Shown in pieces: positions 1 through 5,811 of a stretch of DNA of 9,784 nt. The translations under genes were made by a program, and so were the position numbers. Position 1 is the stretch's first letter; each line of letters starts with the position of its first letter. The DNA is from Deltaproteobacteria bacterium (GTDB taxonomy: Bacteria > Desulfobacterota > Binatia > UBA9968): assembly GCA_020027655.1 (NCBI GenBank), contig JAHKKJ010000088.1:1-9784 (forward strand), read 5' to 3'. The notes below the pieces were generated by a model. It was not told the origin of the DNA. It ran no database searches and saw nothing but the letters and a program-made list of their open reading frames with translations.

Positions 1-887
1 TTTGCGTTGACCTGCAACCGGCCCCTTTCGTCGGGACGAAGGCCGATGCGCTCCAGGTTCAACCCCGCGGTGGCACCGACCCGTCCGATGGAGTACATCA
101 GCAGGGGCGCGCTGATCTTCTTGCCGCTTTTGAGATGGATCGCTACAGAGTTGTCCGGTGACTTTTCAATGCGGACGACTTCCTCGTTGAAGCGAAGCGT
201 GACGCCGATGCTGCGCATCTGATACTGGAGGGCTTCAATCAGCTCGCTATCGACGAACTCGAGCAAACGTGGGCGCCGTTCTACCAGGACGACGGGAATG
301 CCGAGCGTGGCCAGAATCGATGCGTACTCGCATCCGATCACTCCGCCGCCTACTATGGTTAAGGACGTCGGCAACTGCTTCAACGTAAGTAGGCCGTCGC
401 TGTCAATAATCGATTCCGAGTCGAAAGCGATCTCCGGAGGGCGCGCCGTTTCTGTGCCCACGGCAACCACAATAAAGTCCGCGGTGTGTTCGTTGGTTTC
501 CGAGTCTTGCTTGATGGAGAGCCGGTGCGGGTCGAGAAATGCTGCGGTCCCGACGATAAAATCCACGTGGTTGCGAATCAGTTGGTTCTGGATGACTTCC
601 TGCTCGGCCTTTACCACGTGATCGCAGCGCATGGCGAGATCTTCAAAAGTAATGTCCTTTTTGACTCGGTAGCTGGCCCCGTACAGGTTGCGTTGGCGGA
701 AGCCGGAGAGAAAGAGGACAGCCTCACGCAGGGATTTGCTCGGAATCGTTCCCGTGTTGATGCAGATGCCGCCGGCAACTTTCTTGCGTTCCACAATGCC
801 CACTCGCTTGCCGACTTTGGCGGCCTGGATAGCGGCCTTCTGACCGGCGGGGCCGGAGCCGATCACCAGCATGTCATAGTGAGCCAT
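1..887 (-). CDS. sthA: Soluble pyridine nucleotide (Si-specific NAD(P)+) transhydrogenase, N-terminal part, cut by window edge
   Basis: This cytoplasmic FAD flavoprotein transfers hydride between NADPH and NAD+. About 295 residues are visible; the family is usually about 465, so the C-terminal dimerisation domain lies beyond base 1. The N-terminal FAD-binding motif GSGPAG is at residues 10-15, and a second dinucleotide motif, GGGVIG, is at 180-185 followed by CEYAS. The motif GGICINTGTIPSK (39-51) keeps the first redox cysteine (C42) but has Thr at 47 where dihydrolipoamide dehydrogenase, mercuric reductase and glutathione reductase have the second cysteine. This loss of the disulfide is the hallmark of SthA (GGGCTHWGTIPSK in E. 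coli). The ATG at 887 is preceded by GGAG with 6 nt spacing. The gene starts 27 nt after the cyclodeaminase-like gene on the same strand, so the two are probably co-transcribed. No frameshift is seen in the visible part. Confidence 0.93.
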   Translation of the reverse strand, partial: MAHYDMLVIGSGPAGQKAAIQAAKVGKRVGIVERKKVAGGICINTGTIPSKSLREAVLFLSGFRQRNLYGASYRVKKDITFEDLAMRCDHVVKAEQEVIQNQLIRNHVDFIVGTAAFLDPHRLSIKQDSETNEHTADFIVVAVGTETARPPEIAFDSESIIDSDGLLTLKQLPTSLTIVGGGVIGCEYASILATLGIPVVLVERRPRLLEFVDSELIEALQYQMRSIGVTLRFNEEVVRIEKSPDNSVAIHLKSGKKISAPLLMYSIGRVGATAGLNLERIGLRPDERGRLQVNA

Positions 888-914
888 CTTGGTCTCCGCG
901 GACTAACGCACGCA

Positions 915-1865
915 TCACAATCGGGTTGCGACGTTGCTATCCTTGATCCTTTCGTACGCTCTAAAGCCGACAGCAACGTCCATGATCCCGATACCTTGTA
1001 GCTTATAGAGCGTTATCTGATCGTCGTCTGTTCTCCCAGTTACCTTCCCAAGCAGGAGGCTCGATATCTCGTGTACGCGGTCCCAGGAAGCGACTTTGTC
1101 TCGAAGCGCGCGAAAGATGTCACTCTCGTTCACGCTCACGGTCTCTTTCGAGGTAATGAAAATCGTGGCCGCCCGCCGCAGCGTTTTTTCGTCGATCTCC
1201 TGCCGCATGCGAGTCCTGTCGCCGTTTGCTATCGAAGTGATGTGGCTTCCTTCCTTCAGCCATTTGCCGTCGAAAACCGGCGTCCGAGAATTAGTTGCCG
1301 CAATAACGATATCGGCGCCTTCCAAAGCTTCTTCAGGGCTCGCTGCCGCGTTGATCTCGATTGCCAATTCGCGGCTCATCTTTTCGGCGAACGCGCGACG
1401 GTGAGCTTCGGAGGGACTGAAGACTTTTACATGCGTCAAAGTTCTGACGACGGCGGCCGCTTTGAGCTGTGTCTCCGCATGGGCGCGGCTGCCAAAAACT
1501 GCAACCCGGCTGGAGTTTTTGCGGGCCAGGTACTTGGCGCCGATGCCGCCTGCGGCTCCGGTTCTGAATTCGTTGATAGAACAATCCTGAAACAGTATGA
1601 GAGGTTCGCCCGTTTCTGCACTATAGAGGATAACCGTTTCGTGGTGCAAACGGCGGTCCAAATCCGTTTGGAGATAGGCTCCCATGATCCCATGGACCGA
1701 ACCGGGCAAGAGGCCGAAAATCATCCGATTGGGGTGATGGATTCTCCGACGCGGCAGATCGAAACCGCGGCCGAGGGCCATTTCTTTCAGAGCGTCTTCG
1801 ATTGCCAAGATCATCTCGTCCATGGAGACGATCTGATCGATGGGAGTGTTTTTGAGAAAGAGCAT
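915..1865 (-). CDS. Ornithine cyclodeaminase / mu-crystallin family protein (alanine dehydrogenase or ketimine reductase-like)
   Basis: A 316-residue protein of normal family length. Members are NAD(P)-dependent enzymes acting on amino or imino acids: ornithine cyclodeaminase, archaeal alanine dehydrogenase, ketimine reductase. Family hallmarks are ETGEPL (84-89), RTGAAGGIGAKYLARKNSS (101-119, very close to the archaeal alanine dehydrogenase form) and the C-terminal ITLYKLQGIGIMDVAVG block (284-300). Three positions are odd. The Rossmann turn, usually GxGxQA, reads GSRAHA (125-130). The conserved substrate-binding Lys expected around 61-63 is missing (IMGAY). The usual catalytic Asp region has SIANG with Asn214, although Asn occurs there in other subfamilies. 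The substrate therefore cannot be assigned, and activity may be changed or lost. The ATG at 1865 has only a weak GAG-type ribosome site. The gene follows the importer after 136 nt and precedes sthA by 27 nt. Family assignment is firm; function is open. Confidence 0.88.
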   Translation of the reverse strand: MLFLKNTPIDQIVSMDEMILAIEDALKEMALGRGFDLPRRRIHHPNRMIFGLLPGSVHGIMGAYLQTDLDRRLHHETVILYSAETGEPLILFQDCSINEFRTGAAGGIGAKYLARKNSSRVAVFGSRAHAETQLKAAAVVRTLTHVKVFSPSEAHRRAFAEKMSRELAIEINAAASPEEALEGADIVIAATNSRTPVFDGKWLKEGSHITSIANGDRTRMRQEIDEKTLRRAATIFITSKETVSVNESDIFRALRDKVASWDRVHEISSLLLGKVTGRTDDDQITLYKLQGIGIMDVAVGFRAYERIKDSNVATRL

Positions 1866-1935
1866 GCCACTCGAGAGTGATCGAAGCTTCTCGGTTTCCT
1901 GAGCCGTACTAATAACCGGATGCGCTCCAAAACAG

Positions 1936-1965
1936 AGTTTAACGCAGTCGATTAAAACCCGTCAA
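1936..1965 (-). promoter_or_regulatory. Candidate sigma70 promoter for the cyclodeaminase-like gene and sthA
   Basis: On the minus strand a -35 box TTGACG (1965-1960) is followed after 18 nt by a -10 box TAAACT (1941-1936). Five of six -35 bases and four of six -10 bases match consensus. Transcription would begin near 1929, leaving a leader of about 64 nt before the ATG at 1865. An inverted repeat, TCGATT/AATCGA (1948-1953 and 1964-1969 on the plus strand), covers the spacer and part of the -35 box and could be an operator. The site lies in the 136-nt gap after the importer genes, where no strong terminator is visible, so read-through from the importer operon is also possible. Called by eye only. 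Confidence 0.4.
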
Positions 1966-2001
1966 TCGAAATGCCGGAGAGGCTTCCGGAAGAGCGAGCG
2001 C

Positions 2002-2682
2002 CTACGCCGGGTTGACGGCCAACCGCCGCTCAATGTGCCGCGCGTAGCGGGACATCCCATAGCTACACAGCCAGTAGATCACCGCGATGAACAGGTAGAG
2101 CTCAAAGGGCCGAATTTCACGGTTGTTCACAATCTGCGCCGCCTTGGTCAGATCGACATAGCCGATGATCGACGCCAGAGAAGTGTCCTTAAGCAGCACG
2201 ATGCATTGCGTGACTAAAGAAGGGATCATGTTACGCAGGGCCTGGGGCAAAATGACGTGGCGCATCGTTTGTGCCCGGGTAAGTCCGGTCGCCGTGGCCG
2301 CTTCCGCCTGGCCGCGGGGAACGGATTGGATTCCCGCTCTGACGATCTCGCCGAAGTAGGCCGCTTCGAAAATGACGAAGGCCGCGAGAGCCACGCTGTA
2401 TTCCGGTAAGGATTTTCCGACCACAACCGGGATGATGAACCAGAACCAAAAGATCACCATCACTAAGGGCACGCCGCGAAAAAACTCCACGTACAGCGTT
2501 GCCGGCAGATAAATCCAGCGCGAACGGGCCAGACGGCCCATGCCGATGAAAATACCCAGAATAAAACCGAAGATGATAGCAGGGACGGCCAAGCGCAAAG
2601 TTCCGCCGGTAAAATTGCCCAGGCCAAGAAAGCCCTGGAAGATCAGAAAGCCGACGTTGTTGATAACAACCGCGAAGTCCAC
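2002..2682 (-). CDS. Polar amino acid ABC transporter permease, GltK-type (second permease)
   Basis: Inner-membrane subunit that pairs with the upstream permease to form the translocation pore of the importer. With a GTG start at 2682 it has 226 residues, matching GltK-type proteins (about 224). An in-frame ORF extends to 2775, but that extension is hydrophilic (MPRYRHHHVTVGEK...), overlaps the first permease and lacks family resemblance. GTG 2682 is preceded by GGAGAG 8 nt upstream and lies 2 nt after the first permease's stop, which favours it. Hydrophobic segments fall around 33-48, 72-88, 97-110, 157-172 and 193-207. The motif VEFFRGVPLVM is at 65-75. The cytoplasmic EAA loop EAATATGLTRAQTMRHVILP begins at 127 and docks on the ATPase. 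The close spacing implies translational coupling with permease 1. Substrate class is inferred from the binding protein. Confidence 0.92.
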   Translation of the reverse strand: MDFAVVINNVGFLIFQGFLGLGNFTGGTLRLAVPAIIFGFILGIFIGMGRLARSRWIYLPATLYVEFFRGVPLVMVIFWFWFIIPVVVGKSLPEYSVALAAFVIFEAAYFGEIVRAGIQSVPRGQAEAATATGLTRAQTMRHVILPQALRNMIPSLVTQCIVLLKDTSLASIIGYVDLTKAAQIVNNREIRPFELYLFIAVIYWLCSYGMSRYARHIERRLAVNPA

Positions 2683-2684
2683 CC

Positions 2685-3410
2685 TCAAAACTCTCCAGTC
2701 TGCCTTTTGGTGATCATCCCTGGGATCGCGAATCTTTTCTCCAACTGTGACATGGTGGTGGCGATAGCGAGGCAAAGCACGAGGTAGATCAAAGTTCCGG
2801 CGGTCAAAGCTTCGAAGGCCTTCGCCGTATAGGTCTCGATCTGGCGCGTCTGAAAAGTCAATTCGGCAACGCCGATCGTCAGCGCCACCGAGGAGTTTTT
2901 GATCAGGTTCAGCGACTCGTTGGTGGCGGGGGGAATGATCAGCCTCAAGGCGATGGGGATGATGATCAAACGATAAGCTTGAGCCATCGTGAGTCCCGTC
3001 GACACCGCGGCTTCGAACAGCGTTTTCGGGATGGACTGGATTCCGGAGCGCATCACCTCGGAAAAACGCGCGCCGTGATAGACCCCTAGCGCGACAACAC
3101 CGGCCCAGAACTCAGCGCCGTGATCGAACAGCCAATCCTGCAGCGGCTGCGGCAGTAAGGGCGGCACGGCGAAATACCAGAAGAACATCCAGACGAGGAG
3201 CGGCACGTTTCTGAAGAATTCGACGTAAAAGCTCGCAAGCCAGCGCAGCGGCGTGATGGAGACGGTTCGGACCGCACCGGAAAATATCCCGAGGGTGAAG
3301 GCGACCACCCATGCGACAACGGAAATCTCGATGGTCGTGACCAGACCCTGGAGGAGCCACAGGCCAGATTGGCCGCGCCAAAGTACACTCCAGTCGAAGT
3401 TGTAGGTCAT
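2685..3410 (-). CDS. Polar amino acid ABC transporter permease, GltJ-type (first permease)
   Basis: Inner-membrane permease subunit of the same importer, 241 residues, close to GltJ (about 246). Visible features are an N-terminal region ending in WLLQGLVTTIEISVVAWVVA (first membrane segment, about 18-37), the family motif VEFFRNVPLLVW (63-74), an EAA loop EAAVSTGLTMAQAYRLIIIP starting at 133 with the conserved Gly139, and NSSVAL (172-177) followed by further hydrophobic segments to about 217. The ATG at 3410 has no good Shine-Dalgarno: the bases just upstream are pyrimidine-rich with a weak AA/TT context. This contrasts with the strong site of the binding-protein gene and suggests lower expression of the permeases. 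A stem-loop lies in the 69-nt gap to the binding-protein gene. The stop codon is 2 nt before the GTG of permease 2. Confidence 0.94.
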   Translation of the reverse strand: MTYNFDWSVLWRGQSGLWLLQGLVTTIEISVVAWVVAFTLGIFSGAVRTVSITPLRWLASFYVEFFRNVPLLVWMFFWYFAVPPLLPQPLQDWLFDHGAEFWAGVVALGVYHGARFSEVMRSGIQSIPKTLFEAAVSTGLTMAQAYRLIIIPIALRLIIPPATNESLNLIKNSSVALTIGVAELTFQTRQIETYTAKAFEALTAGTLIYLVLCLAIATTMSQLEKRFAIPGMITKRQTGEF

Positions 3411-3435
3411 CGATTAAGAAGGTTTCGAGTTGCGG

Positions 3436-3478
3436 GTTTCGGGTTAAAACTCGGAACTGGAAACTCTAAACCCGAAAC
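3436..3478 (-). repeat. Inverted-repeat stem-loop between binding-protein and permease genes
   Basis: GTTTCGGGTT (3436-3445) and its exact complement AACCCGAAAC (3469-3478) form a 10-bp stem around a 23-nt loop, ending just before the binding-protein stop codon (3480-3482). The loop and left flank carry related degenerate heptamers (GAGTTT, GGTTTC, GAGTTG), so the gap looks like a piece of an interspersed repeat rather than a simple terminator. No U-tract follows the stem. In the binding-protein mRNA it could protect the 3' end against exonucleases and give more binding protein than permease, as REP-type stem-loops do in the maltose and histidine transport operons. The role is inference; the dyad is directly visible. 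Confidence 0.6.
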
Positions 3479-3479
3479 T

Positions 3480-4337
3480 TCACTTCGGTACCACCTGCAT
3501 CTGTAGAAAACGTTTGGTCTCCGGCGCCAACGGGTAGGGGACTTCGCCCTTCGGGCCGAACCACTTCTCGTATAGCTCGAAGTATTTTCCGGATTCGATA
3601 GCTTCCATGAGGCCGACGTTAACTACTTGGCGAAAGTCCGAGTCGTTTTTTCTCATGGCCATCCCATAGGGCTCGTAGGAAAAGAATTCGCCGACAATGG
3701 CCCATTCATCCGGCTTGGGCGCTTTGGCCTTTAAACCGGCGAGTTGAATTCCATCGTTCGTATAAGCTTGCACCTGTCCCTGGGCCAGGGCTTGGAATGC
3801 CGCAGGTTGATCCGGAAATTCCAACAACTTTGCCGTCGGCACGCGCTCGCGTATGATTTTCGCATTCGTGGAACCCTGTTGAGCCGCAATGCGTTTGCCG
3901 GCGATGGTTTGAATTCCTTTGATCGGGGTGCCTCTCTTGACAAGAAACTGCGCGCCGGTGGCGAAAAAAGTCAAACTAAAGTCGACTTGTTCTCGGCGTG
4001 ACTGGGTGTCGCTCATGGTTTCGGCGATTAAGTCAACCGCGTTTGAAGTCAAGAGCGGGATGCGGGTATTCGGCGCCGACTCTTTTTTTTCAAGCTTGAT
4101 TTGCTTGTTGAGCTTTTTCGAGATCAACGGCAAGATCGATGTCTCCACGAGATCGATCGAGAATCCTACCCACTCGTTGTTCTTGTTCACGTAGGCAAAC
4201 GGTGGCGACCCGGTGCGGGTGCCGATGGTGAAGATCCCGGTCTGGCTGATTTTTTCCAGTGTGGTTTCCGCTCGGGCAACGGTGATACTTCCGGCAACCG
4301 AGATAAAGGTGGCGAGCAAGAGTAGCAATCGTTTCAT
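3480..4337 (-). CDS. Periplasmic amino acid-binding protein of the ABC importer (GltI-like, glutamate/aspartate type)
   Basis: Solute receptor of 285 residues, type II periplasmic binding fold (SBP_bac_3 family). A Sec signal peptide is evident: KR at 2-3, a leucine-rich core 4-19, and predicted cleavage after ARA (23) before ETTLEKI. The mature start TLEKISQTGIFTIGTRTGSPPFAYV matches the first strand and ligand loop of the family, and RIPLLTSNAVDLIAETMSDTQSRREQVDFSLTF resembles the equivalent stretch of E. coli GltI (RIPLL...FDF...TNNVERQ...FS). Length and sequence favour the GltI branch over the longer AapJ/BztA proteins. Substrate is therefore probably glutamate/aspartate or a related polar amino acid; this is inferred. 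The ATG at 4337 follows a strong GAGGAG by 6 nt. The gene has a run of eight A (minus strand) at 4083-4090 within codons for LEKKES. It lies between the ATPase (10 nt gap) and permease 1 (69 nt). Confidence 0.94.
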   Translation of the reverse strand: MKRLLLLLATFISVAGSITVARAETTLEKISQTGIFTIGTRTGSPPFAYVNKNNEWVGFSIDLVETSILPLISKKLNKQIKLEKKESAPNTRIPLLTSNAVDLIAETMSDTQSRREQVDFSLTFFATGAQFLVKRGTPIKGIQTIAGKRIAAQQGSTNAKIIRERVPTAKLLEFPDQPAAFQALAQGQVQAYTNDGIQLAGLKAKAPKPDEWAIVGEFFSYEPYGMAMRKNDSDFRQVVNVGLMEAIESGKYFELYEKWFGPKGEVPYPLAPETKRFLQMQVVPK

Positions 4338-4343
4338 CGAATT

Positions 4344-4349
4344 CTCCTC
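4344..4349 (-). promoter_or_regulatory. Ribosome binding site of the binding-protein gene, overlapping the ATPase stop codon
   Basis: Minus-strand GAGGAG sits 6 nt before the ATG at 4337 and shares bases with the TGA stop (4350-4348) of the ATPase gene, reading TGAGGAG. This arrangement gives efficient and coupled initiation and supports the same transcript for ATPase and binding protein. It is clearly the strongest Shine-Dalgarno in the importer operon. Confidence 0.8.
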
Positions 4350-5076
4350 AATGTGAAAGAATTTTCCCTAAAAACTGCTGGGCTCTGGGTGATTGTGGCG
4401 CGCCAAAAAAAGTTTCCGGTTTGCCTTCCTCGATGATCTGTCCTTCATCCATGAAAACAACCCGGTGCGCCACGCGTCGGGCGAAGCCCATCTCATGGGT
4501 GACCACGACCATGGTCATTCCGTCGTGCGCGAGGTCAGTCATGACTTCCAAAACTTCGTTGATCATTTCGGGGTCCAGAGCTGACGTGGGCTCATCAAAA
4601 AGCATGATCTTCGGTTTCATCGCTAGGGCACGAGCAATGGCTACCCGCTGCTGTTGCCCGCCGGAGAGGTTCGCTGGATAAACCCCGGCTTTGTCCGGGA
4701 TCCCCACGCGGTCCAACAGCTCTTTGGCAACTTTTTCGGCTTCGCCGGCAGCCAATCCCTTTACCTTGGTCGGCGCAAGAGTAATGTTCTGTAGCACGGT
4801 CATGTGAGGATAAAGATTGAAGGACTGAAAGACCATGCCCACGTCGGTCCGCAGCTTCGACGGATCGAACTTGGGGTCCAAAAGAGACTGTCCATCCACG
4901 ATGATCTCGCCCGACTGAATCGATTCCAGCCGATTAACGCAGCGGATGAGCGTGCTCTTGCCGCTGCCGCTGGGTCCACACACTACCACGACTTCGCCTC
5001 CGCTGACTTTCAGGTTTATGCGTTTGAGGACGTGGAGCGAGCCAAACCACTTGTCTACATCGCGAAACTCGATCAC
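4348..5076 (-). CDS. Polar amino acid ABC transporter ATP-binding protein (GltL/GlnQ type)
   Basis: Cytoplasmic ATPase driving the importer. Motifs, in numbering from the upstream TTG at 5097: Walker A GPSGSGKST (41-49), Q-loop Gln91 in VGMVFQSFNLYPH, signature LSGGQQQRVAIARAL (144-158), Walker B IMLFDEP (164-170), D-loop SALD (172-175) and H-loop His201 in VVTHEMG. All are intact. I place the start at GTG 5076 (242 residues), because VIEFRDVDKWFG then aligns with the N-terminus of GltL-type proteins (MISLKNVSKWYG) and the length matches the family (about 241). TTG at 5097 would add seven residues and is bounded by an in-frame stop two codons upstream. Neither start has a Shine-Dalgarno, which is unusual for the first gene of an operon. 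It is followed 10 nt later by the binding-protein gene. Identity is secure; the exact start is not. Confidence 0.95.
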   Translation of the reverse strand: MIEFRDVDKWFGSLHVLKRINLKVSGGEVVVVCGPSGSGKSTLIRCVNRLESIQSGEIIVDGQSLLDPKFDPSKLRTDVGMVFQSFNLYPHMTVLQNITLAPTKVKGLAAGEAEKVAKELLDRVGIPDKAGVYPANLSGGQQQRVAIARALAMKPKIMLFDEPTSALDPEMINEVLEVMTDLAHDGMTMVVVTHEMGFARRVAHRVVFMDEGQIIEEGKPETFFGAPQSPRAQQFLGKILSH

Positions 5077-5106
5077 GGCAAGAAGTTTAATTTTCAACCG
5101 TCAAGA

Positions 5107-5135
5107 TTGCAAAATATCGGATCGCATACTATATG
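5107..5135 (+). promoter_or_regulatory. Candidate promoter directed at sixA
   Basis: Plus-strand TTGCAA (5107-5112), a 17-nt spacer and TATATG (5130-5135) resemble a sigma70 promoter. Four of six bases match at the -10. Transcription would begin near 5142 and give a leader of about 134 nt before the GTG of sixA. Its -10 box overlaps the -10 box of the candidate importer promoter on the other strand. Called by eye; a nearer promoter cannot be excluded. Confidence 0.35.
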
Positions 5136-5153
5136 AACAAGGGCTTTTTGCAA
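5126..5153 (-). promoter_or_regulatory. Candidate promoter of the amino acid importer operon
   Basis: On the minus strand TTGCAA (5153-5148), a 16-nt spacer and TAGTAT (5131-5126) give a plausible sigma70 promoter with a start near 5119, 22 nt before the TTG or about 43 nt before the GTG start of the ATPase. The hexamer TTGCAA is its own complement and occurs on both sides of this region within an inverted repeat TTGCAAAA (5107-5114) / TTTTGCAA (5146-5153), so a shared regulator site is possible. Called by eye. Confidence 0.38.
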
Positions 5154-5275
5154 CAGACACAAACGCATCCTCTGAAGAATATCTCGCCTGGACAGGCAGT
5201 ATTCTGTCGGGCCGGCAAATTTTCTATCAAAGGTGAACATTCCGCAGAAGAAATAAGATGGAGGTTTAGTTCGGC

Positions 5276-5734
5276 GTGAACATCTACCTAGTCCGGCACG
5301 GTGAGGCGGTATCGGAAAGATTGGATCCCGAAAGACCGCTCACTTCCTCGGGACGAGAAGAGGTCCAGCGAATGGCCCTTATGGCGGTGGCCAAAAATGT
5401 TCAAGCCTCGGCGATATTCCATTCCGGAATCCTGCGCGCAAAACAAACCGCAGAGATACTGGCGGAGCATCTTCAATTCACTTTGGCCGTACAGCAGCTT
5501 TCTGGCTTACGACCGCAAGACGATCCGGCCATCGCCAAAGCCGAGATCGAGGCAGCGGAAAGTCCCATCATCCTGGTGGGCCATCTTCCTCACCTCAACC
5601 GGCTAATAGCCCTGTTGGTCAGCGGTGATGTGGAGTCGGGAGCTATGGAGATCCCTCCCGCGACCATGGTGTGCTGTAGCAACGACGGGTCAAAATGGAA
5701 AATCTCTTGGACGCTAACGTCGCACCCTCTATGA
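5276..5734 (+). CDS. sixA: SixA-type phosphohistidine phosphatase (histidine phosphatase superfamily)
   Basis: A 152-residue cytoplasmic enzyme of the small SixA branch (E. coli SixA is 161). SixA removes phosphate from histidine residues, for example on phosphorelay HPt domains or the NPr protein of the nitrogen phosphotransferase system. The catalytic RHGE is at 7-10, with His8 the residue that becomes phosphorylated. RPLTSSGREE (20-29) matches the conserved RPLT..G block, SGILRAKQTAEIL (50-62) carries the conserved Arg and QTA, and VGHLPHL (101-107) supplies the second catalytic His103. The start is GTG 5276; a GGAGG lies 11 nt upstream, a long spacing. The ATG at 5258 is in frame but runs into a TAG two codons later, so it cannot be used. 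Upstream is 178 nt of intergenic sequence shared with the divergent importer operon; gltA follows after 77 nt. No partner sensor kinase or HPt protein is encoded nearby, so the target is unknown. Confidence 0.9.
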   Translation: MNIYLVRHGEAVSERLDPERPLTSSGREEVQRMALMAVAKNVQASAIFHSGILRAKQTAEILAEHLQFTLAVQQLSGLRPQDDPAIAKAEIEAAESPIILVGHLPHLNRLIALLVSGDVESGAMEIPPATMVCCSNDGSKWKISWTLTSHPL

Positions 5735-5741
5735 CCCGTAG

Positions 5742-5770
5742 TTGACCGGCGACAGGGGATGGTCTAAAAA
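5742..5770 (+). promoter_or_regulatory. Candidate gltA promoter
   Basis: TTGACC (5742-5747), a 17-nt spacer and TAAAAA (5765-5770) lie just after the sixA stop codon. Five of six and four of six positions match the sigma70 consensus. Transcription would start near 5777, giving a leader of about 35 nt before the gltA ATG at 5812. It would let gltA be expressed independently of sixA. No terminator for sixA is seen before it, so both routes are possible. Confidence 0.45.
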
Positions 5771-5811
5771 GGAAATGGAAACGCTTACGATTTAATCGAA
5801 AGGCAGATGCA

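Noticed and set aside
1..887. Identity as dihydrolipoamide dehydrogenase or mercuric reductase
   Set aside because: The second redox cysteine is replaced by Thr47 in GTIPSK, which is typical of soluble transhydrogenase and incompatible with disulfide chemistry.
486..1001. A 171-codon plus-strand open frame opposite sthA
   Set aside because: Antisense to the clear FAD-binding protein and without family features; a shadow frame.
1071..1880. A 269-codon open frame on the plus strand, fully opposite the cyclodeaminase-like gene
   Set aside because: It is antisense to a well-recognised gene, starts with GTG without a ribosome site, and its translation shows no recognisable motif; codon bias of the real gene explains the openness.
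1890..1930. Resemblance of a CGTACTAATAACCGG stretch to the 3' end of 23S rRNA or to a 16S segment
   Set aside because: The match is short, gapped and has no flanking rRNA sequence; chance similarity in a leader region.
1974..1989. Hairpin CCGGA/TCCGG as terminator of the importer operon
   Set aside because: The stem is only 5 bp, and no U-tract follows on the minus strand; read-through cannot be excluded or shown.
2683..2775. N-terminal extension of the second permease by 31 residues
   Set aside because: It overlaps the first permease, is hydrophilic and lacks homology; GTG 2682 has GGAGAG 8 nt upstream and gives the family length.
5191..5208. GACAG/CTGTC inverted repeat upstream of sixA
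   Set aside because: A 5-bp stem with an 8-nt loop is expected by chance at this length and has no clear relation to the promoter candidates.
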